This document shows positions 1 through 10,377 of a DNA stretch of 64,000 nt, piece by piece. Source of the DNA: Geothermobacter ehrlichii (lineage in GTDB: Bacteria > Desulfobacterota > Desulfuromonadia > Desulfuromonadales > Geothermobacteraceae); NCBI RefSeq assembly GCF_008124615.1, contig NZ_VNIB01000011.1, positions 1 to 64,000 of the forward strand, written 5' to 3'. The notes beneath the pieces were generated by a model, which was given only the letters and a program-made list of their open reading frames with translations, was not told the DNA's origin and did no database searches. The position numbers were made by a program, and so were the translations under genes. The stretch's first letter is position 1. Every line of letters begins with the position of its first letter.

Positions 1-93
1 GGTCCGGCTGCGGGTGACCAAATAGGAAATAAAGATGACCATGGCGCCGAAATAGGCGATGGTGGTGAGGTTGAAAAGCTTGACGCTGAGCAT
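1..93 (-). CDS. ccsB: Cytochrome c biogenesis protein CcsB/ResC, N-terminal fragment
   Basis: Only the first 31 residues are in the window; the gene runs off the left edge. The ATG at 93 is preceded by an AGGAGG-type ribosome-binding site at about 104-110. The fragment holds the first hydrophobic segment (about residues 8-27) with the aromatic and glycine pattern of the haem-channel partner of ResB. In system II cytochrome c maturation CcsB/ResC and ResB carry haem across the membrane and attach it to CxxCH motifs. It lies 68 bases downstream of resB on the same strand, which is the strongest support, because the fragment itself is too short to prove the family. Confidence 0.7.
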   Translation of the reverse strand, partial: MLSVKLFNLTTIAYFGAMVIFISYLVTRSRT

Positions 94-161
94 GATGATA
101 GTGCCTCCTGAGCCTCTGGAAACCCGTACGCGCCATCAGCGCCGGGCGACCGATCGCGTTA

Positions 162-1541
162 TCAGCTTTTTATGGATGATTCCAGCTCGCTGCTGAAATT
201 TTCGAACCAGATCTCGAACGCCGGCTGGTTGCGATGGGCATTGCCGCCGTAGCGCACCCGGCTCCCCTGCTCCGTCGGTTCGATGGTGATCCAGATTCGC
301 CGGTGCGACAGGAAGAAGGCGGCGAAACAGCCGGTCACCATCAGGAAACAGCCGAGCCACACAACCCAGACGCCGGGATCCTTCGCCACCTGCAGGCCGG
401 TGTAGTAACGCTGCTTGAAATCGAGCAGGCTGAAGATATAGCGGCCACCACGCTGGGCATCGAACTCGGGAAAATTCTTCAGCACCACGAAAGACGGATG
501 ACGTTCGCCCGGCTTGTGCTCATGCGTCGTGCCCGGCAGCAGCTCGATTCGCACGGCGGCCCCGAAGTTCTGGAACTGCTCGGTGAAATCGGCAACCCGG
601 AAAGCGGCTCCACCGGGGAGCGACACCGGCTGTCCCTGGCGGGCGGTCACCTCGACCGTCTTGCCCGTCGCCCGTTCCCGCACCCGGAACCGGAACTGCG
701 GATTGCCCATGGGGCCGTAGCTCGACTGGTAGAAGGTGATGCCTCTCCAGGTCAGCGGATCGTTGACCTCGATGGTCTTTTTCAACACTTCCTTGCCGTC
801 TTCCAGCACCACCAGATCGGAAACGAACTCCTTCGGACGCATGGAACCAGGATAGTACTGCACCTCGAACCGGTCGCAACGAACCGAAAAGCCGAGATCG
901 ATCGGTTGCTCGCCGCCACGCGGCCAAACCTTGTCGGTGCTGCTCCCCTCGGGGATGTTGACGAACGCCTTGTAGCCCCAGAGTGCCCCTATCATGGCAC
1001 CGGCGAAAATGATCAGGATCGAGGCATGAACCACGTAGACTCCGAAGCGGGCCCAGGCCATCTTCTGGGCGAAGAGATGGATTCGGCCCCCTTCCTCGGT
1101 ACGGCGCGGACTGGCGAACGCCTTGCCGAGAAAAGTGTTCAGCCGCTCGGCGGCCTGCTCCGCATCCAGCGCCGTTTCGACCTCCCCCTTGCGTCCCAGA
1201 CTCTTGTAGAACTTCTCGTCCGGCGTCAGCTCGGGGTTGCGCACCAGACGGACGATGCGCGGCAACCGCTTGATCGAGCAACAGGTGAGGTTGACGGCGA
1301 AGACGACCAGCAGGGTGATGAACCACCAGGAGTGGTACATGTCGAGAAAGTCGAGGGCCAGAAAGATCTTGTACGCGGTCTGGCCGTATTCCCGGATGTA
1401 ATCCTGGGGATTGGCGTTCTGCTGGATGACGGTGCCGATAATGGAAGTGATGGCCAGCAGGATCAGGGTGGCGATGGCCAGCTTGAGGGAACAGAAAAAG
1501 TCCCAGATATGCTCGAAGAAGCTCTTGTCTCGGGTGGTCAA
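162..1541 (-). CDS. resB: Cytochrome c biogenesis protein ResB (Ccs1)
   Basis: About 459 residues. ResB-family proteins work with CcsB/ResC to export haem and ligate it to apocytochromes in the periplasm. There are four hydrophobic helices: two near the N terminus (about 17-37 and 67-88), one near 165-190 with a conserved VHAS motif, and one close to the C terminus. A large periplasmic domain lies between the last two, as in the family. I chose the TTG at 1541 because CAGGAGAG sits six bases upstream; an ATG at 1607 would add 22 residues of poor, proline-rich sequence with no clear site. It follows purE by about 147 bases. The window encodes several c-type cytochromes that would need this pathway. 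Confidence 0.9.
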   Translation of the reverse strand: MTTRDKSFFEHIWDFFCSLKLAIATLILLAITSIIGTVIQQNANPQDYIREYGQTAYKIFLALDFLDMYHSWWFITLLVVFAVNLTCCSIKRLPRIVRLVRNPELTPDEKFYKSLGRKGEVETALDAEQAAERLNTFLGKAFASPRRTEEGGRIHLFAQKMAWARFGVYVVHASILIIFAGAMIGALWGYKAFVNIPEGSSTDKVWPRGGEQPIDLGFSVRCDRFEVQYYPGSMRPKEFVSDLVVLEDGKEVLKKTIEVNDPLTWRGITFYQSSYGPMGNPQFRFRVRERATGKTVEVTARQGQPVSLPGGAAFRVADFTEQFQNFGAAVRIELLPGTTHEHKPGERHPSFVVLKNFPEFDAQRGGRYIFSLLDFKQRYYTGLQVAKDPGVWVVWLGCFLMVTGCFAAFFLSHRRIWITIEPTEQGSRVRYGGNAHRNQPAFEIWFENFSSELESSIKS

Positions 1542-1688
1542 GGAACTCTCCTGATGGGTTGGTGATCTTGGTCCGGACGACCCGGCAACCGGGTCAATCC
1601 TTTCCACGTTAGTCGATGGGTTTTCCCGCTGTCAACCCCGGCCCGGACAAATCGTTCCGCCGCCGGTTCCAGGAAAAGCGGGCAGCCT

Positions 1689-2207
1689 TCAGAAACCGTC
1701 TTCCGCCAGTCGCTTTTGCAATTTTTCGGCCTTTTCCAGCACCCCTTCGGCCATCTTCCGCCGCTGCCTCTCCAGCCGCTCCGCCAGGGAGGCATCGCGG
1801 GTCGCCAGAATCTGCGCCGCGAAGATGCCGGCGTTGCGCGCTCCGGCCTTGCCGATGGCCATGGTCGCCACCGGAATGCCGGCCGGCATCTGCACCATGG
1901 CCAGCAGGGCGTCGAGCCCCTTGAGGGATGTGGCGTCGATGGGAACGGCGATCACCGGCAGTGTCGTCTCCGCCGCCACCACGCCGGCCAGATGCGCTGC
2001 CGCCCCGGCGCCGGCGATCAATACCTGCAAGCCACGGTCCCGAGCCGAACGGACGTACTCGGCGGTCCGCGCCGGCGTCCGGTGGGCGCTGCTGACCGTC
2101 ATCTCGAACGGAACGTCCAGCTCCTTCAGGGCCTTCGCCGTCTCGACCATGATCGCGTAGTCGTTGTCGCTGCCCATGAGGATGCCGACCAACGGTTTGT
2201 CGCTCAT
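1689..2207 (-). CDS. purE: N5-carboxyaminoimidazole ribonucleotide mutase PurE (class I)
   Basis: 172 residues. Class I PurE converts N5-CAIR to CAIR in purine synthesis. The sequence shows the family start ILMGSDNDY, the SAHRTP active-site segment, a glycine- and alanine-rich [11 protein letters not shown] stretch and the [13 protein letters not shown] block. The start ATG at 2207 has AAGGAG about seven bases upstream and gives the standard length; an upstream extension would read through the preceding repeat. No purK is seen, so N5-CAIR synthase must be encoded elsewhere, or the enzyme acts as another class. It lies in a minus-strand run purH-purD-purE. Confidence 0.95.
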   Translation of the reverse strand: MSDKPLVGILMGSDNDYAIMVETAKALKELDVPFEMTVSSAHRTPARTAEYVRSARDRGLQVLIAGAGAAAHLAGVVAAETTLPVIAVPIDATSLKGLDALLAMVQMPAGIPVATMAIGKAGARNAGIFAAQILATRDASLAERLERQRRKMAEGVLEKAEKLQKRLAEDGF

Positions 2208-2239
2208 CGGAAAACTCCTTGAAAAATCAAAATCGGCCA

Positions 2240-2293
2240 AGGGCGAAAGGCAAAAGGGGAACAATAGCCTTTAGCCTTTAGCCTTTTGCCGCC
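2240..2293 (-). repeat. Seven-base-period paired repeat (AGCCTTT type)
   Basis: Between purD and purE the right arm repeats AGCCTTT three times and ends in TTGCC, and the left arm (AGGGCGAAAGGCAAAAGG) is its imperfect complement, so the transcript could fold into a hairpin. The same GGTAAAGC-like periodicity continues into the last codons of purD (about 2294-2315), which suggests the element touches the gene end. Its layout matches the other heptamer elements in the window although the heptamer differs. Confidence 0.55.
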
Positions 2294-2302
2294 TTTGCTG
2301 CT

Positions 2303-3574
2303 TTACCGCTTTACCGCCTTCGCCCCGATGTCAGTACGGTAATGCACATCCTGCCAGGAAATTGTCTCTACCCCCTGGTAGGCCTTGCGGATTGCCGTCG
2401 GAATGTCCGCGCCAAGACCGGTCACGCCGAGAACCCGCCCGCCCTGATTGACGATCCTGCCGTCTTTCAAGCCGGTACCGGCATGAAAGACGAAGAGATC
2501 GTCGATGGCTGCGGCCCGGTCCAGTCCCTCGATCGGGTGCCCCTTGACATAGCTGCCGGGATAGCCGCCGGACGCCATGACCACACAGACCGCCGCCTTG
2601 TCGTGCCATTCGAGACTCACGCGGTCGAGCTCGCCACGCACGCAGGCCTGCAGCACCGGCACCAGGTCCGACTTCAGCCGCATCAGCAGCGGTTGGCACT
2701 CGGGATCGCCGAACCGGACGTTGAACTCGAGCACCTTCGCCCGGCCGTCCCTGACCATCAGGCCGGCGTAGAGAATACCGTTGAAGGGGCAGCCCTCGGC
2801 GGCCATTCCGGCCACCAGCGGCTGCAGAATCTCTTCGACCACCTGCCGGTGCACCTCGTCGGTCACCACCGGCGCCGGCGAATAGGCCCCCATGCCACCG
2901 GTATTCGGCCCCTGGTCACCGTCGAAAACCGGCTTGTGATCCTGGGACGAGGCCAGGGGGAGGATGGTCCTGCCGTCGGTAAAGGCGATGAACGAGGCCT
3001 CCTCGCCGTCGAGGAACTCCTCGATGACCACGATCCGGCCGGCCTCGCCGAAAGCGGCGTCGAGCATGCAGGCGTCGACGGCAGCGATCGCCTCTTCCTC
3101 GCTGCGGGCGACCACCACGCCCTTGCCGGCCGCCAGGCCGTCCGCCTTGACCACGATCGGCGCGCCCTGCTCGCGAATGAAGGCCACCGCCTGGTCGCGG
3201 TCGGTAAAGGTACCGTAGGCGGCCGTCGGCACGCCGTATTTGGCCATGATGTCCTTGCAGAATTTCTTGCTGCCTTCCAGCCGCGCCGCCTGGCGATCGG
3301 GGCCGAAAATTTCCAGTCCCGCCTGCCGGAAACGGTCGACGATGCCCAAAGTCAGGGGCAGCTCCGGTCCGACCACGGTCAGACCGATCTGCTGCTGCCG
3401 GGCGAAAGCGAGCAGACCGTCGATGTCATCGACGGCAATATCGACGCATTCGGCCTGCGCGGCGATCCCCGGATTGCCCGGGGCGCAATAGACCTTGTCC
3501 ACCAGACTTGACTGGGCGATCTTCCAGACCAGGGCATGTTCGCGGCCACCGCCGCCAACAACGAGAATGTTCAT
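2303..3574 (-). CDS. purD: Phosphoribosylamine-glycine ligase PurD
   Basis: 423 residues, normal for GAR synthetase, the ATP-dependent second step of purine synthesis. The N terminus MNILVVGGGGREHAL is diagnostic, and the ATP-grasp core shows GLAAGKGVVVA, the DGEEASFIAFTDG segment and the metal-binding GDPECQPLL. The ATG at 3574 has AGGAGA upstream; a longer frame would only translate the repeat at 3590-3657. It is between purH and purE on the minus strand. The last residues (AKAVKR) are encoded by repeat-like DNA and may not be ancestral. Confidence 0.96.
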   Translation of the reverse strand: MNILVVGGGGREHALVWKIAQSSLVDKVYCAPGNPGIAAQAECVDIAVDDIDGLLAFARQQQIGLTVVGPELPLTLGIVDRFRQAGLEIFGPDRQAARLEGSKKFCKDIMAKYGVPTAAYGTFTDRDQAVAFIREQGAPIVVKADGLAAGKGVVVARSEEEAIAAVDACMLDAAFGEAGRIVVIEEFLDGEEASFIAFTDGRTILPLASSQDHKPVFDGDQGPNTGGMGAYSPAPVVTDEVHRQVVEEILQPLVAGMAAEGCPFNGILYAGLMVRDGRAKVLEFNVRFGDPECQPLLMRLKSDLVPVLQACVRGELDRVSLEWHDKAAVCVVMASGGYPGSYVKGHPIEGLDRAAAIDDLFVFHAGTGLKDGRIVNQGGRVLGVTGLGADIPTAIRKAYQGVETISWQDVHYRTDIGAKAVKR

Positions 3575-3589
3575 GACAGTTCTCCTAAA

Positions 3590-3657
3590 GTGACGAGTGA
3601 CGAGTGACGAGGGACAAGTCGTTTTTGCTCGTCCCTCGTCCCTCGTCCCCGCCTTTC
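3590..3657 (-). repeat. Seven-base-period paired repeat (TGACGAG type)
   Basis: Three to four copies of TGACGAG at 3591-3617 face copies of CTCGTCC at 3629-3652 across a short T-rich loop, giving a nearly complete inverted repeat. It fills the space between purH and purD. It is not a CRISPR: units are seven bases long and there are no spacers. It may act as an RNA hairpin that tunes expression inside the pur operon. Confidence 0.7.
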
Positions 3658-5223
3658 TCAATGCCTGAAATGCCTCATCCCGGTGAAGACCATCGCCATG
3701 CCGTGCTCGTCGGCGGCGGCGATCACTTCCTCGTCGCGGATCGAACCGCCCGGCTGGATGACGGCGGTGATGCCGACTTTCGCCGCGTTGTCGATGCCGT
3801 CACGGAAGGGGAAGAAGGCATCGGAGGCCATGGCCGCCCCCTTGACCTCGAGCCCGGCGTGCTCGGCCTTGATGGCGGCGATGCGGGCGGAATTGACCCG
3901 GCTCATCTGGCCGGCGCCGACGCCGATGGTCATGCCATCCCTGCCGTAGACGATGGCGTTCGACTTGACGAACTTGGCCACCTTCCAGGTGAAGAGCAGG
4001 TTCTTCAGTTCCTCTTCGGTCGGCTGGCGCTTGCTCACCACCTTCATCTCCGCGAGCAGGGCCAGGTCGGTGTCCTGCACCAGCAGGCCGCCGTTGACCC
4101 GCTTGAAATCGAGACGCGGGGCCGGCTCCTGCGGCCAGAAGCCGCATTCGAGCAGGCGGACGTTCTTCTTGGCGGCCACCGCCACGGCGGCCTCTTCGCT
4201 CACCTTCGGCGCGATGATCACCTCGACAAACTGCTTTTCGCAGATCGCGGCCGCGGTTTCGCCGTCCAGCTCGCAGTTGAAGGCGATAATGCCGCCGAAG
4301 GCCGATTCCGGGTCGGTGGAAAAGGCCCGCCGGTAGGCCTCGAGCGGCGTGGCGCCGAGCGCTACGCCGCAGGGATTGGCGTGCTTGACGATGACGCAGG
4401 CCGGACCCTCGCTGAACTGCTTGACGCACTCTAAAGCGGCGTCGGTATCGGCGATGTTGTTGTAGGAAAGGGCCTTGCCCTGCAGTTGCCGGGCGGTACT
4501 GACGGAGGCCTCGGCGACCTTCTGCTCGACATAGAATGCCGCCTTCTGGTGCGGATTCTCGCCGTAGCGCATCCCCTGCGCCTTGCGGTACTGCAGGGTC
4601 AGCACCGGCGGAAAATCGGCATGCTCCTCGCCGAGACGGCGTCCCAGCCAGTTGGAGATGGCGGCGTCGTAGGCCGCGGTATGCTGGTAGACCTTCACCG
4701 CCAGCCGGAAATTGGTCGCCTCGGAGACGGCACCCTCGGAAGTCCCCATCTCCTCGAGTACCGCACCGTAGTCGGCCGGATCGACCAGAACCGTGACCGA
4801 ACGGTTGTTCTTGGCGGCGCTGCGCAGCATGGTTGGTCCGCCGATATCGATGTTTTCGATGGCGTCCTCCAGGCTGCAGCCGGGATTGGCGACCGTCGCC
4901 TCGAAGGGGTAGAGGTTGACCACCACCATGTCGATCGGCTCGATGCCGTGCTGTTCCATGGTCGCCACGTGGTCCGGGTTGTCGCGCAGCCCGAGCAGGC
5001 CGCCGTGAATCTTCGGATGCAGGGTCTTGACCCGGCCGTCGAGCATTTCGGGAAAGCCGGTGAACTCGGAGACGTCCTTGACGGCCAGTCCGGCTTCCCG
5101 CATCAGCCGGGCGGTTCCGCCGGTGGAAAGGATTTCGACACCGAACTTCGCCAGCTCACTGGCAAATTCGACGATGCCGGTCTTGTCGGAGACACTGATC
5201 AGGGCACGCTTGATTTTCGCCAT
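3658..5223 (-). CDS. purH: Bifunctional AICAR formyltransferase/IMP cyclohydrolase PurH
   Basis: 521 residues, the usual length. The N-terminal MGS-like domain (about 1-195; [18 protein letters not shown]) carries IMP cyclohydrolase, and the C-terminal part (about 200-521) is AICAR transformylase with the catalytic KH of [12 protein letters not shown] and the DAFFPFRDG segment. Together they make the last two steps to IMP. The start ATG at 5223 has a GAGG-type site. A possible terminator or attenuator lies just upstream (5257-5286). It leads the purH-purD-purE run. Confidence 0.97.
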   Translation of the reverse strand: MAKIKRALISVSDKTGIVEFASELAKFGVEILSTGGTARLMREAGLAVKDVSEFTGFPEMLDGRVKTLHPKIHGGLLGLRDNPDHVATMEQHGIEPIDMVVVNLYPFEATVANPGCSLEDAIENIDIGGPTMLRSAAKNNRSVTVLVDPADYGAVLEEMGTSEGAVSEATNFRLAVKVYQHTAAYDAAISNWLGRRLGEEHADFPPVLTLQYRKAQGMRYGENPHQKAAFYVEQKVAEASVSTARQLQGKALSYNNIADTDAALECVKQFSEGPACVIVKHANPCGVALGATPLEAYRRAFSTDPESAFGGIIAFNCELDGETAAAICEKQFVEVIIAPKVSEEAAVAVAAKKNVRLLECGFWPQEPAPRLDFKRVNGGLLVQDTDLALLAEMKVVSKRQPTEEELKNLLFTWKVAKFVKSNAIVYGRDGMTIGVGAGQMSRVNSARIAAIKAEHAGLEVKGAAMASDAFFPFRDGIDNAAKVGITAVIQPGGSIRDEEVIAAADEHGMAMVFTGMRHFRH

Positions 5224-5256
5224 GGGTCAACCTCGGTCTGTTGTCGGTCAAAACAG

Positions 5257-5286
5257 AAAAAACCGTCATGCGCGGATGGCGGTTTT
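5257..5286 (-). terminator. Possible terminator/attenuator upstream of purH
   Basis: Read on the minus strand, AAAACCG pairs with CGGTTTT around a loop, with an extra CAT/ATG pairing, and the 3' side runs into TTTTTTC. It ends about 34 bases before the purH start. It could simply end alr transcripts, or it could control purH by attenuation. Confidence 0.45.
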
Positions 5287-5409
5287 CGGGGGAGCCATTC
5301 CCTTTGCTGCCGGTCTGTGAAGAAAGGCCTTATCTACCATGCCGAACGGTCTGCTGGCAACCGTTTTCGCGGCCGCAAAAGCAGCGTATACCTCTTTTTG
5401 CGCCTCTTT

Positions 5410-6528
5410 TCACCGCCCGAGATAACAGCGCGGATTGCACGATCCGAGCAGGCAGAAGATCTCGTAGTCGATGGTATCCGCCCAGCCGGCCAGCTCGTCG
5501 CCGCGGATGCACTCCGACCCGTCGGTTCCGAGCAGGGTGACCGGATCGCCGACCGCGACCCGCGGCAGAGCGCCGACATCGGCCAGAATCCAGTTCATGC
5601 AGACCCTGCCCACCAGCGGCACCCGGCGCCCGCGTATCAGCACCTGCGCCCTGTTGGTCAGGGCGCGGAGGTAGCCGTCGGAATAACCGACCGGGATGGC
5701 GGCCAGCAGGCTCTCCTGCCGGGTCACGAAGCGGTGACCGTAAGAGATGCCGGTTCCGGCCGGCACCTTTTTGACCTGCGCCACCCGGCTGACGAAGGAC
5801 ATCACCGGCTTCAGGTCGAGGTGGCGAAACCCTTCGCCGGGCAGGCCGCCATACAGGCTGATGCCGGGACGCGCCAGGTTGCACAGGGGGAACTCCCTGC
5901 CGAACAGGCCGGCGCTGTTGCTCAGGTGCACCCAGCGCGGCTGAAAACCGGCCTGCCGCACCCTTTCGAGACAGGCGGCGAAGGTGTCGTACTGCCGGTC
6001 GGACCAGGGATGCTCCCGCTCGTCAGCCATCGCCAGGTGGGACACCACGCCCTCGATCGCCACATGGCGCAGGGCGGCGAGCGCCGCCAGCACCTGGTCG
6101 AGTTCTTCAGGCCGGAAACCGACCCGCCCCATGCCGGTATCGATCTTGAGATGGACGGGAATCCTGCGCCCCCGCGCCCGGCCGGCCGCATCCAGTGCCC
6201 GCGCCAGCTCCAGATCGAACAGCATCGGCACCAGGCCGAGGTCGGCCAGAACGCCGGCATCGCCGGGATCGGCGCCGCAAAAGAGCAGAATCGGCTGCAC
6301 CAGCCCGAGCCGCCGCAGCGATTCGGCCTCGCGCAGATGCGCCACGCCGAACATTTCGGCGCCCTCGTCGTGCAGGGCCCGGGCTACCTGCTCGGCGCCA
6401 TGACCGTAGGCGTCGGCCTTGACCACCGCCAGCAGGGGACGGCCGGAAAAGGCCCTTTTCGCCAGCCGAAAATTGTGCCGCAGGGCCGACAGATCGATCC
6501 GGACCTGGTTGGGATGCGACATGGCCAT
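5410..6528 (-). CDS. alr: Alanine racemase Alr
   Basis: 372 residues. Alr is a PLP enzyme interconverting L- and D-alanine for peptidoglycan. The PLP lysine is K37 in AVVKADAYGHG, and the second catalytic tyrosine sits in the C-terminal beta domain within GISYGHRF. The ATG at 6528 has AAGGAG nine bases upstream; a longer frame to 6708 would add 60 residues rich in basic and proline residues with no site, so it is rejected. A second ATG two codons later is also possible. It is the most upstream gene of the minus-strand block. Confidence 0.95.
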   Translation of the reverse strand: MAMSHPNQVRIDLSALRHNFRLAKRAFSGRPLLAVVKADAYGHGAEQVARALHDEGAEMFGVAHLREAESLRRLGLVQPILLFCGADPGDAGVLADLGLVPMLFDLELARALDAAGRARGRRIPVHLKIDTGMGRVGFRPEELDQVLAALAALRHVAIEGVVSHLAMADEREHPWSDRQYDTFAACLERVRQAGFQPRWVHLSNSAGLFGREFPLCNLARPGISLYGGLPGEGFRHLDLKPVMSFVSRVAQVKKVPAGTGISYGHRFVTRQESLLAAIPVGYSDGYLRALTNRAQVLIRGRRVPLVGRVCMNWILADVGALPRVAVGDPVTLLGTDGSECIRGDELAGWADTIDYEIFCLLGSCNPRCYLGR

Positions 6529-6734
6529 CACTCTTCGCTCCTTGAATTGTCTTCCTTGCCCGGCGGAAAACGACGCCCGACTCCTCCCTCTGAATTTCGT
6601 TTTTCTAGCATGCCTCGGGGACGGAGGCAAAGAAAACGCCACCAGGCCGCCGAAAGTGGTGGTGGAATTGGGCATTGACAGTCCCTCGACCCATTGGCTA
6701 GTCTGCAATCAAATCAACTACTGGAGGTCGCGGC

Positions 6735-6920
6735 ATGTGTCTCGACAACGGGCCGCTGATGCTGGTCAGGGGCGAAACCGAACGGCAACTGGACAATATC
6801 GCCTCGCTGCTGCCCAAAGACGGCAGCATCACCCTGATCGACGTTTTCGGCAAAAAAGAACAGATCGAGGGCGTGATCGAGGAGATCGATCTGCTGAACA
6901 ACCGCATCGTCCTTGCCTGA
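6735..6920 (+). CDS. CooT-like small nickel-binding family protein
   Basis: 61 residues. The protein matches the small CooT family (named for the Rhodospirillum carbon-monoxide-dehydrogenase nickel accessory protein): Met-Cys start, a central FGKKEQIEG turn and the terminal IDLLNNRIVLA strand. In CooT the cysteine at position 2 is the nickel ligand, and C2 is present here. GGAGG precedes the ATG. No CODH or hydrogenase genes are nearby, so its partner is unknown. It lies immediately before the TPP riboswitch. Confidence 0.75.
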   Translation: MCLDNGPLMLVRGETERQLDNIASLLPKDGSITLIDVFGKKEQIEGVIEEIDLLNNRIVLA

Positions 6921-6943
6921 AACCGACAATCGAATAGCTGACA

Positions 6944-7036
6944 GCACCGCTGGGGGAGTGAAGACTGAGAGTCCTGCGACAGGCAGGGCGACCCTTCGAA
7001 CCTGATCCGGGTCATGCCGGCGTAGGGAAGCGGCCA
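6944..7036 (+). promoter_or_regulatory. TPP riboswitch (THI element)
   Basis: The conserved elements are present in order: CCGCTGGGGGAG, the CTGAGAG core, ACCCTTCGAACCTGATCCGG, then TGCCGGCGTAGGGAAGCGG. The closing helix pairs CCGCT (6947-6951) with AGCGG (7029-7033). Thiamine pyrophosphate binding normally lowers expression of the following thi genes, here thiED and probably thiC. Confidence 0.95.
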
Positions 7037-7047
7037 GAGCGATTTCT

Positions 7048-7088
7048 GCAGACAGCATCGCGGCCGGCCCCGGCGCGGTGCTGTCTGC
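7048..7088 (+). promoter_or_regulatory. Hairpin between riboswitch and thiED, probable expression platform
   Basis: GCAGACAGCA (7048-7057) pairs perfectly with TGCTGTCTGC (7079-7088) around a GC-rich loop. There is no T tract behind it, so it is not a normal intrinsic terminator. It ends 13 bases before the thiED ATG and could control translation or Rho access. Confidence 0.6.
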
Positions 7089-7101
7089 GTCTGGGGCTGT
7101 C

Positions 7102-8511
<1,410 letters not shown>

Positions 8512-8512
8512 A

Positions 8513-8722
8513 ACCAGAATTCAGGAGCAGAAGCCCGGGGTCAGAGGAAAAACCTTCCGAGTTCTGCGGCCGACATCCTGAAGATGGCAGCGACTTTGGC
8601 GTTTGAAAACGCACCGACAACGAGGCAGAACCAACTCTGCGCAAACAGGACACAAAAGGGGGGCGGGTTTGAGAATTTCTCCTGGCTCCTGAATTCTGAC
8701 TCCTGACTCCTGTTCTTGACTT
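8513..8722 (+). repeat. Seven-base-period paired repeat (CTCCTGA type) with unique centre
   Basis: The left arm at 8513-8540 (GAATTCAGGAGCAG) is answered by a right arm at 8683-8722 made of CTCCTGG, CTCCTGA, ATTCTGA, CTCCTGA, CTCCTGT in a seven-base register. About 140 bases of unrelated sequence lie between. It occupies the thiED-thiC gap. I see no gene in it. Confidence 0.6.
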
Positions 8723-8759
8723 TTCATTTTACTACCGCATCAAAACAAAAGGACCAACC

Positions 8760-10064
8760 ATGACTCAGCTCGAAGCCGCCCGCAAGGGCCTGATCACCGA
8801 AGAGATGAAAACCGCCGCAGCGGCGGAGAAGATCGACCCTGAAATCCTGCGGCAAAAAATCGCCGCCGGCACCGCCATCATCTGCCTCAACAGCAAGCAC
8901 GCGGGCGTGCGCCCGCTGGCCGTCGGCGAGGGGCTGCGGACCAAGGTCAACGCCAACATCGGCACCAGCAAGGACGACGTCTCCATCGACAAGGAGATGG
9001 AGAAGGCCAGGGTGGCGGTCGCCGCCGGCGCCGACGCCATCATGGACCTGTCGACCGGCGGCCCGGTCGACGAGATTCGCCGGGCGGTCATCGCCGAAGC
9101 GGGCGTCACCATCGGCAGCGTCCCCCTCTACCAGGCGGCGCTGGAGGCGGTCAACGTGCAGCGCAAAGCGATCGTCGACATGACCGTGGACGACATCTTC
9201 GCCGGCATCGAAAAGCACCTCGAAGACGGGGTCGATTTCATCACCGTTCACTGCGGCGTCACCCGCTCCACCGTCGAGCGGATGCGCAACGAGGGGCGGG
9301 TGATGGAAGTCGTCTCCCGCGGCGGCTCCTTCACCGTCGAGTGGATGGCGCACAACAACGCCGAAAACCCCCTTTTCGAGCACTATGACAAGCTGCTGCA
9401 ACTGGTCAAACCCTACGACTGCGTCCTCTCCCTCGGCGACGGCTTCCGCCCCGGATGTCTGGCCGACGCTACCGACCGAGCCCAGATCCACGAGCTGATC
9501 CTGCTCGGCGAACTGACCCAGCGCGCCTGGGACGCCGGCGTCCAGGTGATGATCGAAGGCCCGGGGCACGTGCCGCTGAACCAGATCGAGGCCAACATCA
9601 AGCTGCAGAAGCGCCTCTGCCACGGCGCTCCCTTCTACGTGCTCGGGCCGCTGGTGACCGACATCGCCCCCGGCTACGATCACATCACCTGCGCCATCGG
9701 CGGCACCCTCGCCGCCGCCGCCGGCGCCGATTTCCTCTGCTACGTCACCCCCAGCGAGCACCTGCGCCTGCCGACGGTGGAGGACGTACACGAAGGGGTA
9801 ATGGCCAGCCGCATCGCCGCCCACGCCGCCGACATCGTCAAGGGCGTGCCCGGAGCCTGGGAGCAGGATCTGGCCATGGCCCGCTGCCGCAAGCAGCTCG
9901 ACTGGGAAGGACAGTTCCGGCTCGCCATCGACCCGGAAAAGGCGCGGCGGATGCGCGCCGAGTCGGGGGTCGACGAGGAACACGGCGCCTGCACCATGTG
10001 CGGCGAGTTCTGCGCCTACAAGGTGATGAACGAACGGCAGCAGAAAGAGGCGGCCGGCGGCTGA
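8760..10064 (+). CDS. thiC: Phosphomethylpyrimidine synthase ThiC
   Basis: 434 residues. ThiC is a radical-SAM enzyme turning aminoimidazole ribotide into HMP phosphate. Family blocks are clear: NANIGTSKDD, ADAIMDLSTGG, the FITVHCGVT strand, SLGDGFRPGC and EGPGHVPLNQ. The C-terminal [4Fe-4S] motif here reads CTMCGEFC, spacing Cx2Cx3C, shorter by one residue than the Cx2Cx4C of enterobacterial ThiC; I believe this is usual in the shorter type. AAAGGA lies upstream of the ATG. It follows thiED after a 250-base gap and no separate riboswitch is visible, so it may depend on the upstream one. Confidence 0.96.
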   Translation: MTQLEAARKGLITEEMKTAAAAEKIDPEILRQKIAAGTAIICLNSKHAGVRPLAVGEGLRTKVNANIGTSKDDVSIDKEMEKARVAVAAGADAIMDLSTGGPVDEIRRAVIAEAGVTIGSVPLYQAALEAVNVQRKAIVDMTVDDIFAGIEKHLEDGVDFITVHCGVTRSTVERMRNEGRVMEVVSRGGSFTVEWMAHNNAENPLFEHYDKLLQLVKPYDCVLSLGDGFRPGCLADATDRAQIHELILLGELTQRAWDAGVQVMIEGPGHVPLNQIEANIKLQKRLCHGAPFYVLGPLVTDIAPGYDHITCAIGGTLAAAAGADFLCYVTPSEHLRLPTVEDVHEGVMASRIAAHAADIVKGVPGAWEQDLAMARCRKQLDWEGQFRLAIDPEKARRMRAESGVDEEHGACTMCGEFCAYKVMNERQQKEAAGG

Positions 10065-10148
10065 TTCCGCCGGCCTCTCCGCCACCGCCCGGCATGGGCG
10101 AATACTGCCCCCCACCGCCTGCCTTCGGGATTCGGCTACCGTAACAAT

Positions 10149-10241
10149 CCCATCTGCTTCGTTGCCGGCATCGCTCAGGTACTCGACGTGGCCTCTACTA
10201 CGCCTGCGTCCGAATCGGCCGGGCGCCTTGCATCTGGGCCC
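10149..10241 (+). repeat. REP-like intergenic element, copy 1
   Basis: Starts with CCCATCTGCTTCGTTGC and ends with CGCCTTGCATCTGGGCCC. The same flanks and spacing occur at 15254-15355, with a more diverged middle that in both cases resembles a decayed hairpin. The rest of the 10065-10377 gap holds the weak hairpin overlapping the thiC stop and presumably the speD promoter; I see no gene in it. Confidence 0.6.
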
Positions 10242-10377
10242 GTTCCGGCCCCCTCGGTCCACAAACCAGGCGCTGGATTTGGGGGGCCAATTTTACATTT
10301 GGTCCCCGGGACGATTTGTGCTTTAATTGCTCGTTCTGGCCCGGCCAGCATATCCCGGACAAAGTGAGATGCATGCC

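Noticed and set aside
3590-3657. Short tandem repeats looking like a CRISPR array
   Set aside because: Units are seven bases with no spacers and no cas genes in the window.
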